Position numbers and translations under genes: made by a program
Part shown: positions 1-7,029 of the stretch, in pieces
Numbering within the stretch: position 1 is the stretch's first letter
Layout: each line of letters starts with the position of its first letter
Notes under the pieces: generated by a model
The model's input: only the letters and a program-made list of their open reading frames with translations
What the model was told of the DNA's origin: nothing
Database searches by the model: none
Source of the DNA: an uncultured Clostridia bacterium
Lineage (GTDB): Bacteria; Bacillota; Clostridia; Oscillospirales; CAG-272
Assembly: GCA_945485605.1 (NCBI GenBank)
Contig: CALYSG010000021.1
Location: 1 to 16,811 of the forward strand
DNA: 16,811 nucleotides
Direction: 5' to 3'

Positions 1-1
1 A

Positions 2-265
2 TTTATCGAAGTATGCGTCGGAAGCTCCTGTCACCTCAAGGGTGCTCCCGAAATAGTCGAAAAACTGCAAAAAAAGATTGCCGATGAAAAGCTCGAGGAC
101 GATATAGTCCTCTCCGGCAGCTTCTGCACCGGAAGATGCAACAGAATAGGCGTTACGGTAACGGTCGGCAATGAGGTATATACCGGGGTCACACCCGATA
201 CATTTGAAAATTTCTGGAACACGAAGATAGTGCCGGCTCTCAAAGCCGAACGGGAGAATGTCTGA
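2..265 (+). CDS. Thioredoxin-fold [2Fe-2S] ferredoxin (NuoE-like), 3' part
   Basis: The gene enters from before the window, so only its last 87 codons are visible. The frame is open from base 2 to a TGA at 263-265. The fragment shows the four-cysteine pattern C-x4-C-x31-C-x3-C (around VCVGSSCHLKG and FCTGRCNR), which is the [2Fe-2S] ligand set of thioredoxin-like ferredoxins and of the NuoE/HydC subunit of NAD-linked hydrogenases. It is followed by the usual short strand-turn-strand and a C-terminal helix. The likely role is a cytosolic electron carrier or a redox subunit. Its TGA overlaps the ATG of the next gene by one base (TGATG), implying translational coupling in one operon with the dehydrogenase and hydrogenases downstream. 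It could be a free ferredoxin or the C-terminal domain of a larger protein, because its N-terminus cannot be seen. Confidence 0.8.
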   Translation, partial: FIEVCVGSSCHLKGAPEIVEKLQKKIADEKLEDDIVLSGSFCTGRCNRIGVTVTVGNEVYTGVTPDTFENFWNTKIVPALKAERENV

Positions 266-1209
266 TGAGCAAGATTACGGTTATAGGAACGGGTAGCGTA
301 GGCTCTACGATTGCTTACGCTATCACCTGCCTCGGACTCGCCTCTGAAATAGTTATGATAGACATAAACGGCGAAAAATCAATGGGAGAGGCGCTCGATA
401 TAAAGCAGGGCGTGCCATTCTTTGACCCATGTTCCGTTTACGCCGGCGGATATCCCGATGCCGCGGGCTCCGATATAGTCATAATCACCTCCGGTATCGC
501 AAGAAAGCCGGGACAGACAAGGCTTGACCTTGTGAAGACCAATGTTTCTATACAGAAATCCATCGTGCCCGAGATCGTGAAGTATGCCCCCGATGCTATC
601 TATATTATGGTATCAAATCCCGTCGATGTACTCACCTACACCTTCTGCCGCCTGTCGGGGATCCCCACGGGGCATGTGTTCGGTACGGGTACACTTCTCG
701 ACACCGCAAGACTGCGTTCGCGACTCTCGGAATACTGCGGAATTGACCCCGGTAACATCCATGCTTATGTTCTCGGCGAGCACGGCGATTCCTCGTTTAT
801 CCCCTGGTCGGTATGCGAAATATCAGGTATCGCCGTCGACAGCTTCAGAAACAGCGTCAGCCCGAGCAACCTTATTCTTCCCGAGATAGACAGGGACAAG
901 GTCGCAGAGTACGTCAAGACCTCGGGCAGCAGGATCATCTCACGCAAGGGTGCTACCTTCTACGCCGTCTCCTCTGCCGTCTGTCATCTGTGCAAATGCG
1001 TCCTTCACGATTCAAACACCGCGCTGACCGTATCCTCCATGCTCGACGGAGAATACGGTGTGAGCGATATCTGCCTCAGCACACTGAATGTCATAGGAAG
1101 AAAGGGCGTGACGCGAAAGATCGTCCTTCCGCTCTGTGATGACGATACCGCACGCCTCAGAAACAGCGCGGAAATACTCAAAGAGACCGTCCGGAGCCTT
1201 GATCTCTGA
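265..1209 (+). CDS. ldh: L-lactate dehydrogenase family protein (LDH/MDH type), substrate uncertain
   Basis: This 314-residue protein is full length for the NAD-dependent 2-hydroxyacid dehydrogenase family, which interconverts pyruvate and L-lactate, or oxaloacetate and malate. It has a Rossmann GTGSVGS at 8-14 and Asp33 for NAD selectivity. Catalytic residues are Arg86, Asn118 (SNPVD), Asp146 and Arg149 (LLDTARLR), and His173 (GEHGDS). Most positions are LDH-like: GEHGDS rather than GGHGDT, Trp181, and Thr231 at the LDH Thr246 position. However, the specificity position that is Gln102 in classical LDH is Arg80 here (IARKPGQTRLDL), the residue typical of malate dehydrogenase. The protein is cysteine-rich, with a CHLCKC cluster at 240-245. 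It sits between a [2Fe-2S] ferredoxin gene and a sensory hydrogenase gene, an uncommon place for this enzyme. The family is certain; lactate versus malate is not. Confidence 0.85.
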   Translation: MSKITVIGTGSVGSTIAYAITCLGLASEIVMIDINGEKSMGEALDIKQGVPFFDPCSVYAGGYPDAAGSDIVIITSGIARKPGQTRLDLVKTNVSIQKSIVPEIVKYAPDAIYIMVSNPVDVLTYTFCRLSGIPTGHVFGTGTLLDTARLRSRLSEYCGIDPGNIHAYVLGEHGDSSFIPWSVCEISGIAVDSFRNSVSPSNLILPEIDRDKVAEYVKTSGSRIISRKGATFYAVSSAVCHLCKCVLHDSNTALTVSSMLDGEYGVSDICLSTLNVIGRKGVTRKIVLPLCDDDTARLRNSAEILKETVRSLDL

Positions 1210-1235
1210 CGAAATAAAATAAGGAGGAAAAACAG

Positions 1236-2909
1236 ATGAGCTGTCTTACTCTAAAAAAATCAAACTGCAAAAACTGCTATAAATGTATCCGTCACTGCCC
1301 CGTAAAATCGATACGTTTTTCGGGCAATCAGGCACATATCGTCGAAAATGAGTGCATACTCTGCGGTCAGTGCTTCGTCGTCTGTCCGCAGAACGCAAAG
1401 CAGATCGTTGACGACACTGAGAAGGTCAAGGTCCTCATACAGTCCGGCGATCCCGTATACGTGAGCCTTGCTCCTTCATTCATCGCAAACTACGCCGGGA
1501 TCGGCATAAACGGCATGAGAGAGGCTCTCAAAAAGCTCGGCTTTGCCGACGTAGAGGAGACCGCCCTCGGCGCTTCCGTCGTAAAGAAAGAATACGATAG
1601 ACTTCTTACCGAGGAAAACCGCGATATCGTGATAAGCTCCTGCTGCCACTCGATAAACCTTCTGATACAGAAGTACTTCCCCGCCGAGCTTCCCCTCCTC
1701 GCCGACGTGCTCTCTCCGATGCAGGCGCATTGCTCTTCGCTCAAAAAACGTCATCCGAACGCAAAAACGGTATTTATCGGTCCCTGTGTTGCAAAAAAAG
1801 ATGAAGCAGAGCATTACGGGGGAATCGTCGACGCCGTACTTACCTACGAGGAGCTGACAAAATGGCTTGAGGCAGAGCACATAACCCCCGAACCCGATAT
1901 GGACGACTCGGAGGAGAGCCGCGCGCGCTTCTTCCCGACTACGGGAGGAATACTCAAGACCATGCTTCAAAACGCTCCCGGATATACCTACATGGCGATC
2001 GACGGAGTGGAAAACTGCATGGCGGCGCTCCGCGATATAGAGAGCGGAAAGATCCATAAATGCTTCATAGAAATGTCAGCATGTATCGGAAGCTGTGTCG
2101 GCGGTCCCGTTATGGAAAAATACCACCGCTCACCGATAGCCGATTATACTGCGGTCGCCAACTACGCCGGCAACAAGGACTTCAATATTCCCCAGCCGGA
2201 CAGTGAAGAGATAAGAAAGGTCTTCGAGCCTATCGAACTCAGAAACGGAATTCCCTCCGAGGCTGAGATCGCGGAAATACTTAAAAAGATGGGCAAAACC
2301 AGACCCGAGGACGAGCTGAACTGCGGCTCCTGCGGCTACAATACATGCCGTGAGAAGGCGATCGCCATCTACCACGGCAAGGCTGAGATCTCTATGTGCC
2401 TGCCATTCCTGAAGGACAAAGCCGAGAGCTTCTCCGACTGCATAGTCAACAATACACCGAACGGGCTGATAGTCGTTAACGACTCGCTCGAGGTCCAGCA
2501 GATCAATGCTGCGGCGAGAAAGATAATGAATATCCGCTACGCCTCCGACGTTCTCGGAGATCAGATAGTGAGGATCCTTGACCCCGCACCCTTCTTAAAG
2601 GTTCTTGAAAGCAAGAGATCTCTACGCGACCAACGCGTCTACCTTGCGGAATACAAAAAATACGTCGAGCAGACAATAGTCTACGACATGAACTACCATA
2701 TGCTCGTGTGTATCATGAGAGACGTTACCGACGAGGAAAACGAGCGCGAAAAGAAGGAAAACATCAGCCGCCAGACAGTCGAGATCGCCGACAAGGTCGT
2801 AGACAAGCAGATGAGGATCGTACAGGAGATCGCATCGTTGCTCGGAGAGACGGCTGCCGAAACGAAAATTGCGCTTACGAAGCTCAAGGAGAGTATTTCA
2901 AATGAATGA
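1236..2909 (+). CDS. hydS: Sensory-type [FeFe] hydrogenase with PAS domain (HydS-like, group C)
   Basis: This is a 557-residue cytosolic multidomain iron-sulfur protein. In order it has a 2x[4Fe-4S] ferredoxin domain (Cys11/14/17/21 and 40/43/46/50) and an H-cluster domain at about 70-310. The H-cluster loops are L1 SSCCHS (Cys136-137), L2 GPCVAKKDE (Cys184) and L3 ACIGSCVGG (Cys283, Cys287). A small extra Fe-S domain follows with Cys363/366/371/388, then a PAS domain at about 397-500 and a helical tail at 500-557. The family is known as putative H2 or redox sensors rather than bulk catalysts. By eye alignment to CpI, the proton-relay glutamates 279 and 282 are Tyr120 and Leu123, and the L3 methionine is Ser281. 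An AAGGAGG at 1221-1227 fixes the ATG at 1236. The 3' end overlaps the phosphatase gene by 8 bases, implying coupled synthesis and probably a functional pair. Confidence 0.9.
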   Translation: MSCLTLKKSNCKNCYKCIRHCPVKSIRFSGNQAHIVENECILCGQCFVVCPQNAKQIVDDTEKVKVLIQSGDPVYVSLAPSFIANYAGIGINGMREALKKLGFADVEETALGASVVKKEYDRLLTEENRDIVISSCCHSINLLIQKYFPAELPLLADVLSPMQAHCSSLKKRHPNAKTVFIGPCVAKKDEAEHYGGIVDAVLTYEELTKWLEAEHITPEPDMDDSEESRARFFPTTGGILKTMLQNAPGYTYMAIDGVENCMAALRDIESGKIHKCFIEMSACIGSCVGGPVMEKYHRSPIADYTAVANYAGNKDFNIPQPDSEEIRKVFEPIELRNGIPSEAEIAEILKKMGKTRPEDELNCGSCGYNTCREKAIAIYHGKAEISMCLPFLKDKAESFSDCIVNNTPNGLIVVNDSLEVQQINAAARKIMNIRYASDVLGDQIVRILDPAPFLKVLESKRSLRDQRVYLAEYKKYVEQTIVYDMNYHMLVCIMRDVTDEENEREKKENISRQTVEIADKVVDKQMRIVQEIASLLGETAAETKIALTKLKESISNE

Positions 2910-4074
2910 CCTCTGCGCCGATATCGGCTATAAAAGCATCAACCACGCCGGCGAACAGCTCTGCGGCGACCATATTGATGTCGTTGAGCAGGGCGAGGGT
3001 TCGACCGTCATAGTCCTTGCCGACGGACTCGGAAGCGGAGTAAAGGCGAGTATACTCTCTACCCTGACCTCAAAGATAATATCGACCATGATGGCAGAGG
3101 GTCTGACGCTTGAGGATTGCGTCGAGACTATCGCGCAGACACTGCCTATCTGTTCCGTACGCGGAGTCGCTTACTCTACCTTCACGATCATGCACATAGT
3201 CGACAGCCGTGAGATAGAGCTTATCCAGTACGACAATCCGATGGTGATACTCCTTCGTGACTTCAAAAACTACGATTACCCGAAAACCGAAATGAGCATC
3301 TGCGGGAAGAAGATATACAAATCGGTGATCAAGCTCTGCGAAAACGATATCTTCGTCGCAATGAGCGACGGTTGCCCGCACGCCGGCATAGGGACAGCAT
3401 ATAACTTCGGTTGGCGGCGCGAGGATATCGTCGACTATATGGAGACCGTCTCCGTCGCCGGGTATACTGCAAAGACTCTGTCGACGATTCTTATCGACGA
3501 GGTCAACAAGCTCTACGCTGCAAATCCCGGAGATGACGCTACCGCCTGCGTCGTGAAGATCAGGAAGCGCGAACCTATGAATATTCTCTTCGGTCCCCCG
3601 CGTGACCGCGATGACTGCAACAGGATGATGTCACTCTTCTTCTCAAAAGAGGGCAAGCACATAGTCTGCGGCGGGACAACATCCTCGATCGCCGCGAAAT
3701 ATCTCGGGAAGCCGATAAAGGCAAGCCTTAACTTTGAGAGAAGCGACATACCTCCTATCGCCGAGATCGAAGGCGTCGACCTTGTGACAGAGGGTGTCAT
3801 CACAATAAACCGGGTGGTCGAATACGCCCACGACGCTCTCGGTGAAAACAAGCTCTATGAAAAATGGAGCTTCGGACACGACGGAGCATCAATGATCTGC
3901 CGCCTGCTCTTTGAAGAGGCAACAGACATCAATTTCTTTGTCGGAAGAGCCGTAAACCCCGCTCATCAGAATCCCGACCTGCCGATAAACTTCAATATCA
4001 AGATGAACCTTGTCGAGGACCTTTGGGGCTGCCTTCTGAAGACGGGCAAACGCATAAAAGTCAATTATTTCTGA
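2902..4074 (+). CDS. SpoIIE-type PP2C serine phosphatase with extra C-terminal domain, hydrogenase-linked
   Basis: This is a 390-residue soluble protein. Residues 1-222 form a PP2C/SpoIIE phosphatase domain with the metal-binding signatures VLADGLGSG (Asp41-Gly42), AMSDG (Asp156) and GDDATACV (Asp211-Asp212). Residues 225-390 are a further domain I recognise only as the extension found in phosphatases next to sensory hydrogenases; it contains VCGGTTSSIAA near 255-265. I chose the ATG at 2902 over an upstream in-frame ATG at 2869 because it overlaps the HydS stop by only 8 bases and has an AGGAG about ten bases before it. The protein then starts with MNDLCADIGY, the expected PP2C beginning. 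Such phosphatases dephosphorylate serine or threonine on partner proteins, often anti-sigma antagonists. Here the position directly after hydS suggests it relays the hydrogenase-PAS signal. Its target is not encoded in the window. Confidence 0.88.
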   Translation: MNDLCADIGYKSINHAGEQLCGDHIDVVEQGEGSTVIVLADGLGSGVKASILSTLTSKIISTMMAEGLTLEDCVETIAQTLPICSVRGVAYSTFTIMHIVDSREIELIQYDNPMVILLRDFKNYDYPKTEMSICGKKIYKSVIKLCENDIFVAMSDGCPHAGIGTAYNFGWRREDIVDYMETVSVAGYTAKTLSTILIDEVNKLYAANPGDDATACVVKIRKREPMNILFGPPRDRDDCNRMMSLFFSKEGKHIVCGGTTSSIAAKYLGKPIKASLNFERSDIPPIAEIEGVDLVTEGVITINRVVEYAHDALGENKLYEKWSFGHDGASMICRLLFEEATDINFFVGRAVNPAHQNPDLPINFNIKMNLVEDLWGCLLKTGKRIKVNYF

Positions 4075-4090
4075 CACGGAGAAACAAAAA

Positions 4091-5512
4091 ATGAGAATTT
4101 TCGATACAAAAGTACAGTACCTTAAATACAAAGTTCTTCGCGAGGTCGCGCGTCAGGCGTGGGCGGAGACCCTTTCGGAAAACGCAATAGACATTCCGCG
4201 AATGATAGTCCCCGGCAAGGTTCCGACAATGCGTTGCTGCGTCTACAAGGAGCGCGCTATCCTTGCCGAGCGCGTAAAGCTCGCCATGGGCGGTAACAAG
4301 AGCAATCCTAACGTCATAGAGGTGATCGACATAGCCTGCGACGAGTGCCCCATGGGAGGCTACGAGGTCACGAACGCCTGCCGCGGATGCCTCGCGCACA
4401 GGTGCGAGGATGCCTGCCGCTTCGGCGCGATCACCTTTGACGAAAACCACGTCGCACATATCGACAAGACAAAATGCAAGGAGTGCGGCTCGTGTGCAAA
4501 GGTATGCCCCTACAGCGCGATCCATAACTACAAGCGTCCCTGTGAAACCGCCTGCAAGGTCAAGGCTATCTCTATGGGCGACGAAAAACAGGCTTGCATC
4601 GACAACTCGAAGTGCATCTCCTGCGGGGCTTGCGTATATCAGTGCCCCTTCGGCGCCATAAGCGACAAGTCATATATTCTGAACGTCATAGATATGCTCA
4701 AGGGTAGTCACGGCAATCAGAACTATAAGATCTATGCCGTCGTCGCACCTTCGATCTCGAGTCAGTTTACCTATGCAAAACTCGGGCAGGTCATCACGGG
4801 CCTTCGGGAACTCGGCTTCCATACGGTAATAGAAGTGGCTCTCGGTGCGGATATGGTAGCGCAGGCGGAATCCAAAGAGCTCGCTGAGAAGGGCTTCCTT
4901 ACAAGCTCCTGCTGCCCCGCATTCGTTGATTTCATACACAAGAATTATCCCGACCTCGTGCAGCATATTTCGCATAACCTCTCGCCGATGGCGACGATCG
5001 CGAAGTACATAAAGGAGCACGAGGGGCACAGCAGGATAGTCTTCATCGGACCATGCACGGCGAAAAAAGCCGAGGCTAAGCTTGATTCGGTGAAGCCCTA
5101 TGTCGACGCGGTAATGACCTTCGAGGAGCTTCAGGCGCTCTTTGACAGCCGCGACATCGACATCACTACCCTTAGTGAGGGCGTGCTCGACAATGCCTCT
5201 TACTTCGGGCGCATCTTCGCGCGCAGCGGCGGGCTTTCCGATGCGGTCGCAGAGGGACTTAAAGAACAGGGCATAGACTTTGAGTTGAAGCCCTGCGCCT
5301 GCGACGGTATCGAGCAGTGCAAGCTCGCGCTTATGATGAAGCGCAAGGGCAGACTCGATGCGAACTTCATCGAGGGTATGGCGTGCGTCGGAGGTTGTAT
5401 CGGCGGCGCAGGTTGCCTGACTCACGGCGAAAAGAACAAGGCGGAGGTCGACAAGTACGGTAAGGAAGCCTACGAGAAGACTATCTCCGACGCCGTATCG
5501 ATGCTGAAATAA
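4091..5512 (+). CDS. Monomeric [FeFe] hydrogenase, group B (HydA2-like)
   Basis: This 473-residue protein probably catalyses reversible H2 formation using ferredoxin electrons in the cytosol. The first 190 residues are cysteine-rich and carry at least three [4Fe-4S] motifs: CDECPMGG and CRGCLAHRCEDAC at 83-109; CKECGSCAKVCP and CETAC at 129-155; CISCGACVYQCP at 175-186. The H-cluster domain follows with L1 TSSCCPAFV (Cys274-275), L2 GPCTAKKAE (Cys322) and L3 EGMACVGGCIGG (Cys432, Cys436). By eye alignment with CpI, the proton-relay Cys274, Glu260 and Glu263 are all present, unlike in the sensory paralogue upstream. L1 CCPAF rather than CCPGW, and GPC rather than MPC in L2, place it in group B. 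A GGAGA precedes the ATG. It is the last gene of the operon, 16 bases after the phosphatase gene, and is followed directly by a terminator. Confidence 0.92.
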   Translation: MRIFDTKVQYLKYKVLREVARQAWAETLSENAIDIPRMIVPGKVPTMRCCVYKERAILAERVKLAMGGNKSNPNVIEVIDIACDECPMGGYEVTNACRGCLAHRCEDACRFGAITFDENHVAHIDKTKCKECGSCAKVCPYSAIHNYKRPCETACKVKAISMGDEKQACIDNSKCISCGACVYQCPFGAISDKSYILNVIDMLKGSHGNQNYKIYAVVAPSISSQFTYAKLGQVITGLRELGFHTVIEVALGADMVAQAESKELAEKGFLTSSCCPAFVDFIHKNYPDLVQHISHNLSPMATIAKYIKEHEGHSRIVFIGPCTAKKAEAKLDSVKPYVDAVMTFEELQALFDSRDIDITTLSEGVLDNASYFGRIFARSGGLSDAVAEGLKEQGIDFELKPCACDGIEQCKLALMMKRKGRLDANFIEGMACVGGCIGGAGCLTHGEKNKAEVDKYGKEAYEKTISDAVSMLK

Positions 5513-5523
5513 ACCTATAATGC

Positions 5524-5552
5524 AAAAAAGCACCCGAATGGGTGCTTTTTTT
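5524..5552. terminator. Bidirectional intrinsic terminator between convergent genes
   Basis: GCACCC (5530-5535) and GGGTGC (5540-5545) form a perfect 6-bp stem with loop GAAT, extended by A-T pairs from the flanks. Seven T follow on the plus strand (5546-5552), and six A precede on that strand (5524-5529), which become U on the minus transcript. It can therefore end both the hydrogenase operon and the oppositely oriented spoVAC unit. Confidence 0.92.
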
Positions 5553-5559
5553 ATGATGC

Positions 5560-6009
5560 TTACCTTATAAACAACATCACAAACCAATAGATCAAACCGT
5601 AAATTGCACCGGCGAGCGTGCCGTAAAGAAGCACGGGTCCCGCCACCGTGAATATCTTAGCGCCCAGTCCGAGAATAAGTCCCTCCGATTTCGAATCTAT
5701 TGCGGGTGATACGACTGCGTTTGCAAATCCCGTGATAGGTACAAGCGTTCCTGCGCCCGCAAACTTTGCAATGTTATCAAAGACCCCGATCCCGGTCAGG
5801 AGAGCCGCAATGAAAACAAGTATCACGGAGGTTATCGTCCCCGCGTCATCCTTAGCCGCTCCGGCGAGGATGAAGAGCTGCTTCAGTCCCTCCGCAAGAC
5901 AACAGATCGCACCCCCGACAAGGAAGGCTCTTACGCAATTTTTCGCCACAGGTGATTTTTTCGCCCGCGCGTCGGCGAGCTTTTTATAGTTCTTTTTGCT
6001 TATGTCCAT
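5560..6009 (-). CDS. spoVAC: Stage V sporulation protein AC
   Basis: This 149-residue membrane protein has the normal SpoVAC length and the family's conserved blocks: a short charged N-terminus, CVRAFLVGGAICCLAEGL at 25-42, LTGIGVFDNIAKFAGAG at 71-87 and PITGFANAVVSPAIDSKSEG at 91-110. A final hydrophobic stretch runs to the C-terminus. About four membrane segments can be drawn. SpoVA proteins form the channel in the inner spore membrane that takes up dipicolinic acid during sporulation and releases it on germination. GGAGG at 6016-6020 (minus strand) supports the start. spoVAD and spoVAE, the usual neighbours, are absent: downstream lies the terminator and upstream is murI. I found no convincing sigma-G promoter in the 87-base gap upstream. 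Confidence 0.93.
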   Translation of the reverse strand: MDISKKNYKKLADARAKKSPVAKNCVRAFLVGGAICCLAEGLKQLFILAGAAKDDAGTITSVILVFIAALLTGIGVFDNIAKFAGAGTLVPITGFANAVVSPAIDSKSEGLILGLGAKIFTVAGPVLLYGTLAGAIYGLIYWFVMLFIR

Positions 6010-6096
6010 AAAGATCCTCCGGTTTAAGATTTACTGATTATCTGCCAATAATATTTTTACACCAAGGATCGTAATAATACGCGCAAGCGCCGATTT

Positions 6097-6882
6097 TTAC
6101 TGAATTCTTACGCGTTTCGGGCGCGGAAGGTCATAACACCCCGAAAAAGCCTTTGCCACCTCAGAAAAAGCCTTTGTATCGTCCGTAACAAAAAGCTCAA
6201 GGCTCGGTGCGATACAAGTCCCCTTCTCTATCGTTGCGGCAAGCTCTCGTCCGCTGTTTATGAGGGCAACTCCGCCGTCGAAATATTCTTCAAAAAAGTC
6301 CTCGAGGAGCGGAAAATGCGTGCACCCCATGACGAGCGTATCGATACCCGCCGCCTTCAGAGGCGAAAGATAATACTCACAGGCATCAAAGACGGTTGCT
6401 CTTCCCCTCTCCTCACACGCAAAGCCGTACTCGGCAAGCGGCACAAAAAGCGGGCACGCCGTAACCGTCACGTCGAAGCTCTCACCGAGCCTTCTCTGAT
6501 ATACCCCTGATCTTACGGTCGCCGCCGTTCCTATCACACCGATCTTTCCGTTTCGGGTTGCCCTTGCTGCGCCCGCGACCGTAGCGTCTATGACACCGTC
6601 TATCGGTATATCCGGATGACTCTTGCGTAAAGTATCAAGTGCAACTGCACTTACCGTTCCGCAAGCGGCTATTACCTTTTCGGCACCTTGCGAAAGTAAA
6701 AATGAGATATCATCTTCAGCATATTCTTTTATCTTATCAGCTGAACGCGTACCGTACGGAACTCTTCCTGTATCTCCGAGATAAATGATCCTTTCATAGT
6801 GGTCCCTTTTCATAATCTCCCTCAGGACAGTCAGTCCCCCGACACCGCTGTCAAATACACCAAGAGCAGCCTTATTTTCCAT
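6097..6882 (-). CDS. murI: Glutamate racemase
   Basis: This 261-residue cytosolic cofactor-independent racemase makes D-glutamate for peptidoglycan. It shows the N-terminal GVFDSGVGGLTV (Asp11 in the DSG motif), GDTGRVPYG at 36-44, the first catalytic Cys74 in AACGTVSA and the second catalytic Cys187 with His189 in MGCTHFPLL. The frame extends upstream to 6918, but I place the start at 6882. GGAGGG at 6894-6899 lies 11 bases before that ATG, and the protein then begins with the usual few residues before the FDSGVGG motif. The family motif is usually CNT after the first cysteine; here it is CGT. The gene is 87 bases upstream of spoVAC on the same strand, with no clear terminator between them, so read-through is possible. 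Confidence 0.95.
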   Translation of the reverse strand: MENKAALGVFDSGVGGLTVLREIMKRDHYERIIYLGDTGRVPYGTRSADKIKEYAEDDISFLLSQGAEKVIAACGTVSAVALDTLRKSHPDIPIDGVIDATVAGAARATRNGKIGVIGTAATVRSGVYQRRLGESFDVTVTACPLFVPLAEYGFACEERGRATVFDACEYYLSPLKAAGIDTLVMGCTHFPLLEDFFEEYFDGGVALINSGRELAATIEKGTCIAPSLELFVTDDTKAFSEVAKAFSGCYDLPRPKRVRIQ

Positions 6883-6958
6883 TTGTATTATTTCCCTCCG
6901 TATGTTCCAAGTGCGCAAAAGTCTTGTCGAAATATATCTTATTCATCAATAGAATCCC

Positions 6959-6987
6959 TTGACATCAATGTGCCGCTATGATATAAT
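6959..6987 (+). promoter_or_regulatory. Perfect consensus sigma-A promoter with extended -10
   Basis: TTGACA at 6959-6964, a 17-base spacer and TATAAT at 6982-6987 match the housekeeping consensus at all twelve positions. TGA immediately before the -10 adds the extended -10 element. Transcription should start near 6994, giving a leader of about 35 bases before the ATG at 7030. No operator-like dyad is obvious. Confidence 0.88.
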
Positions 6988-7029
6988 TTAATGTATTGTA
7001 ATCCATATTTATGTGAGGTTATTTAGGTC

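Noticed and set aside
4670..5587. Long open frame of 305 codons on the minus strand
   Set aside because: It lies opposite the group B hydrogenase, which has every H-cluster motif in order. The reverse translation has no recognisable domain, runs through the terminator and overlaps spoVAC.
6081..6098. GCGC-AA-GCGC as a terminator after murI
   Set aside because: A two-base loop cannot form this hairpin, and no U-run follows in the direction of murI transcription.
6883..6918. N-terminal extension of murI
   Set aside because: The extension covers the GGAGGG that serves the inner ATG and adds residues not typical of the family.
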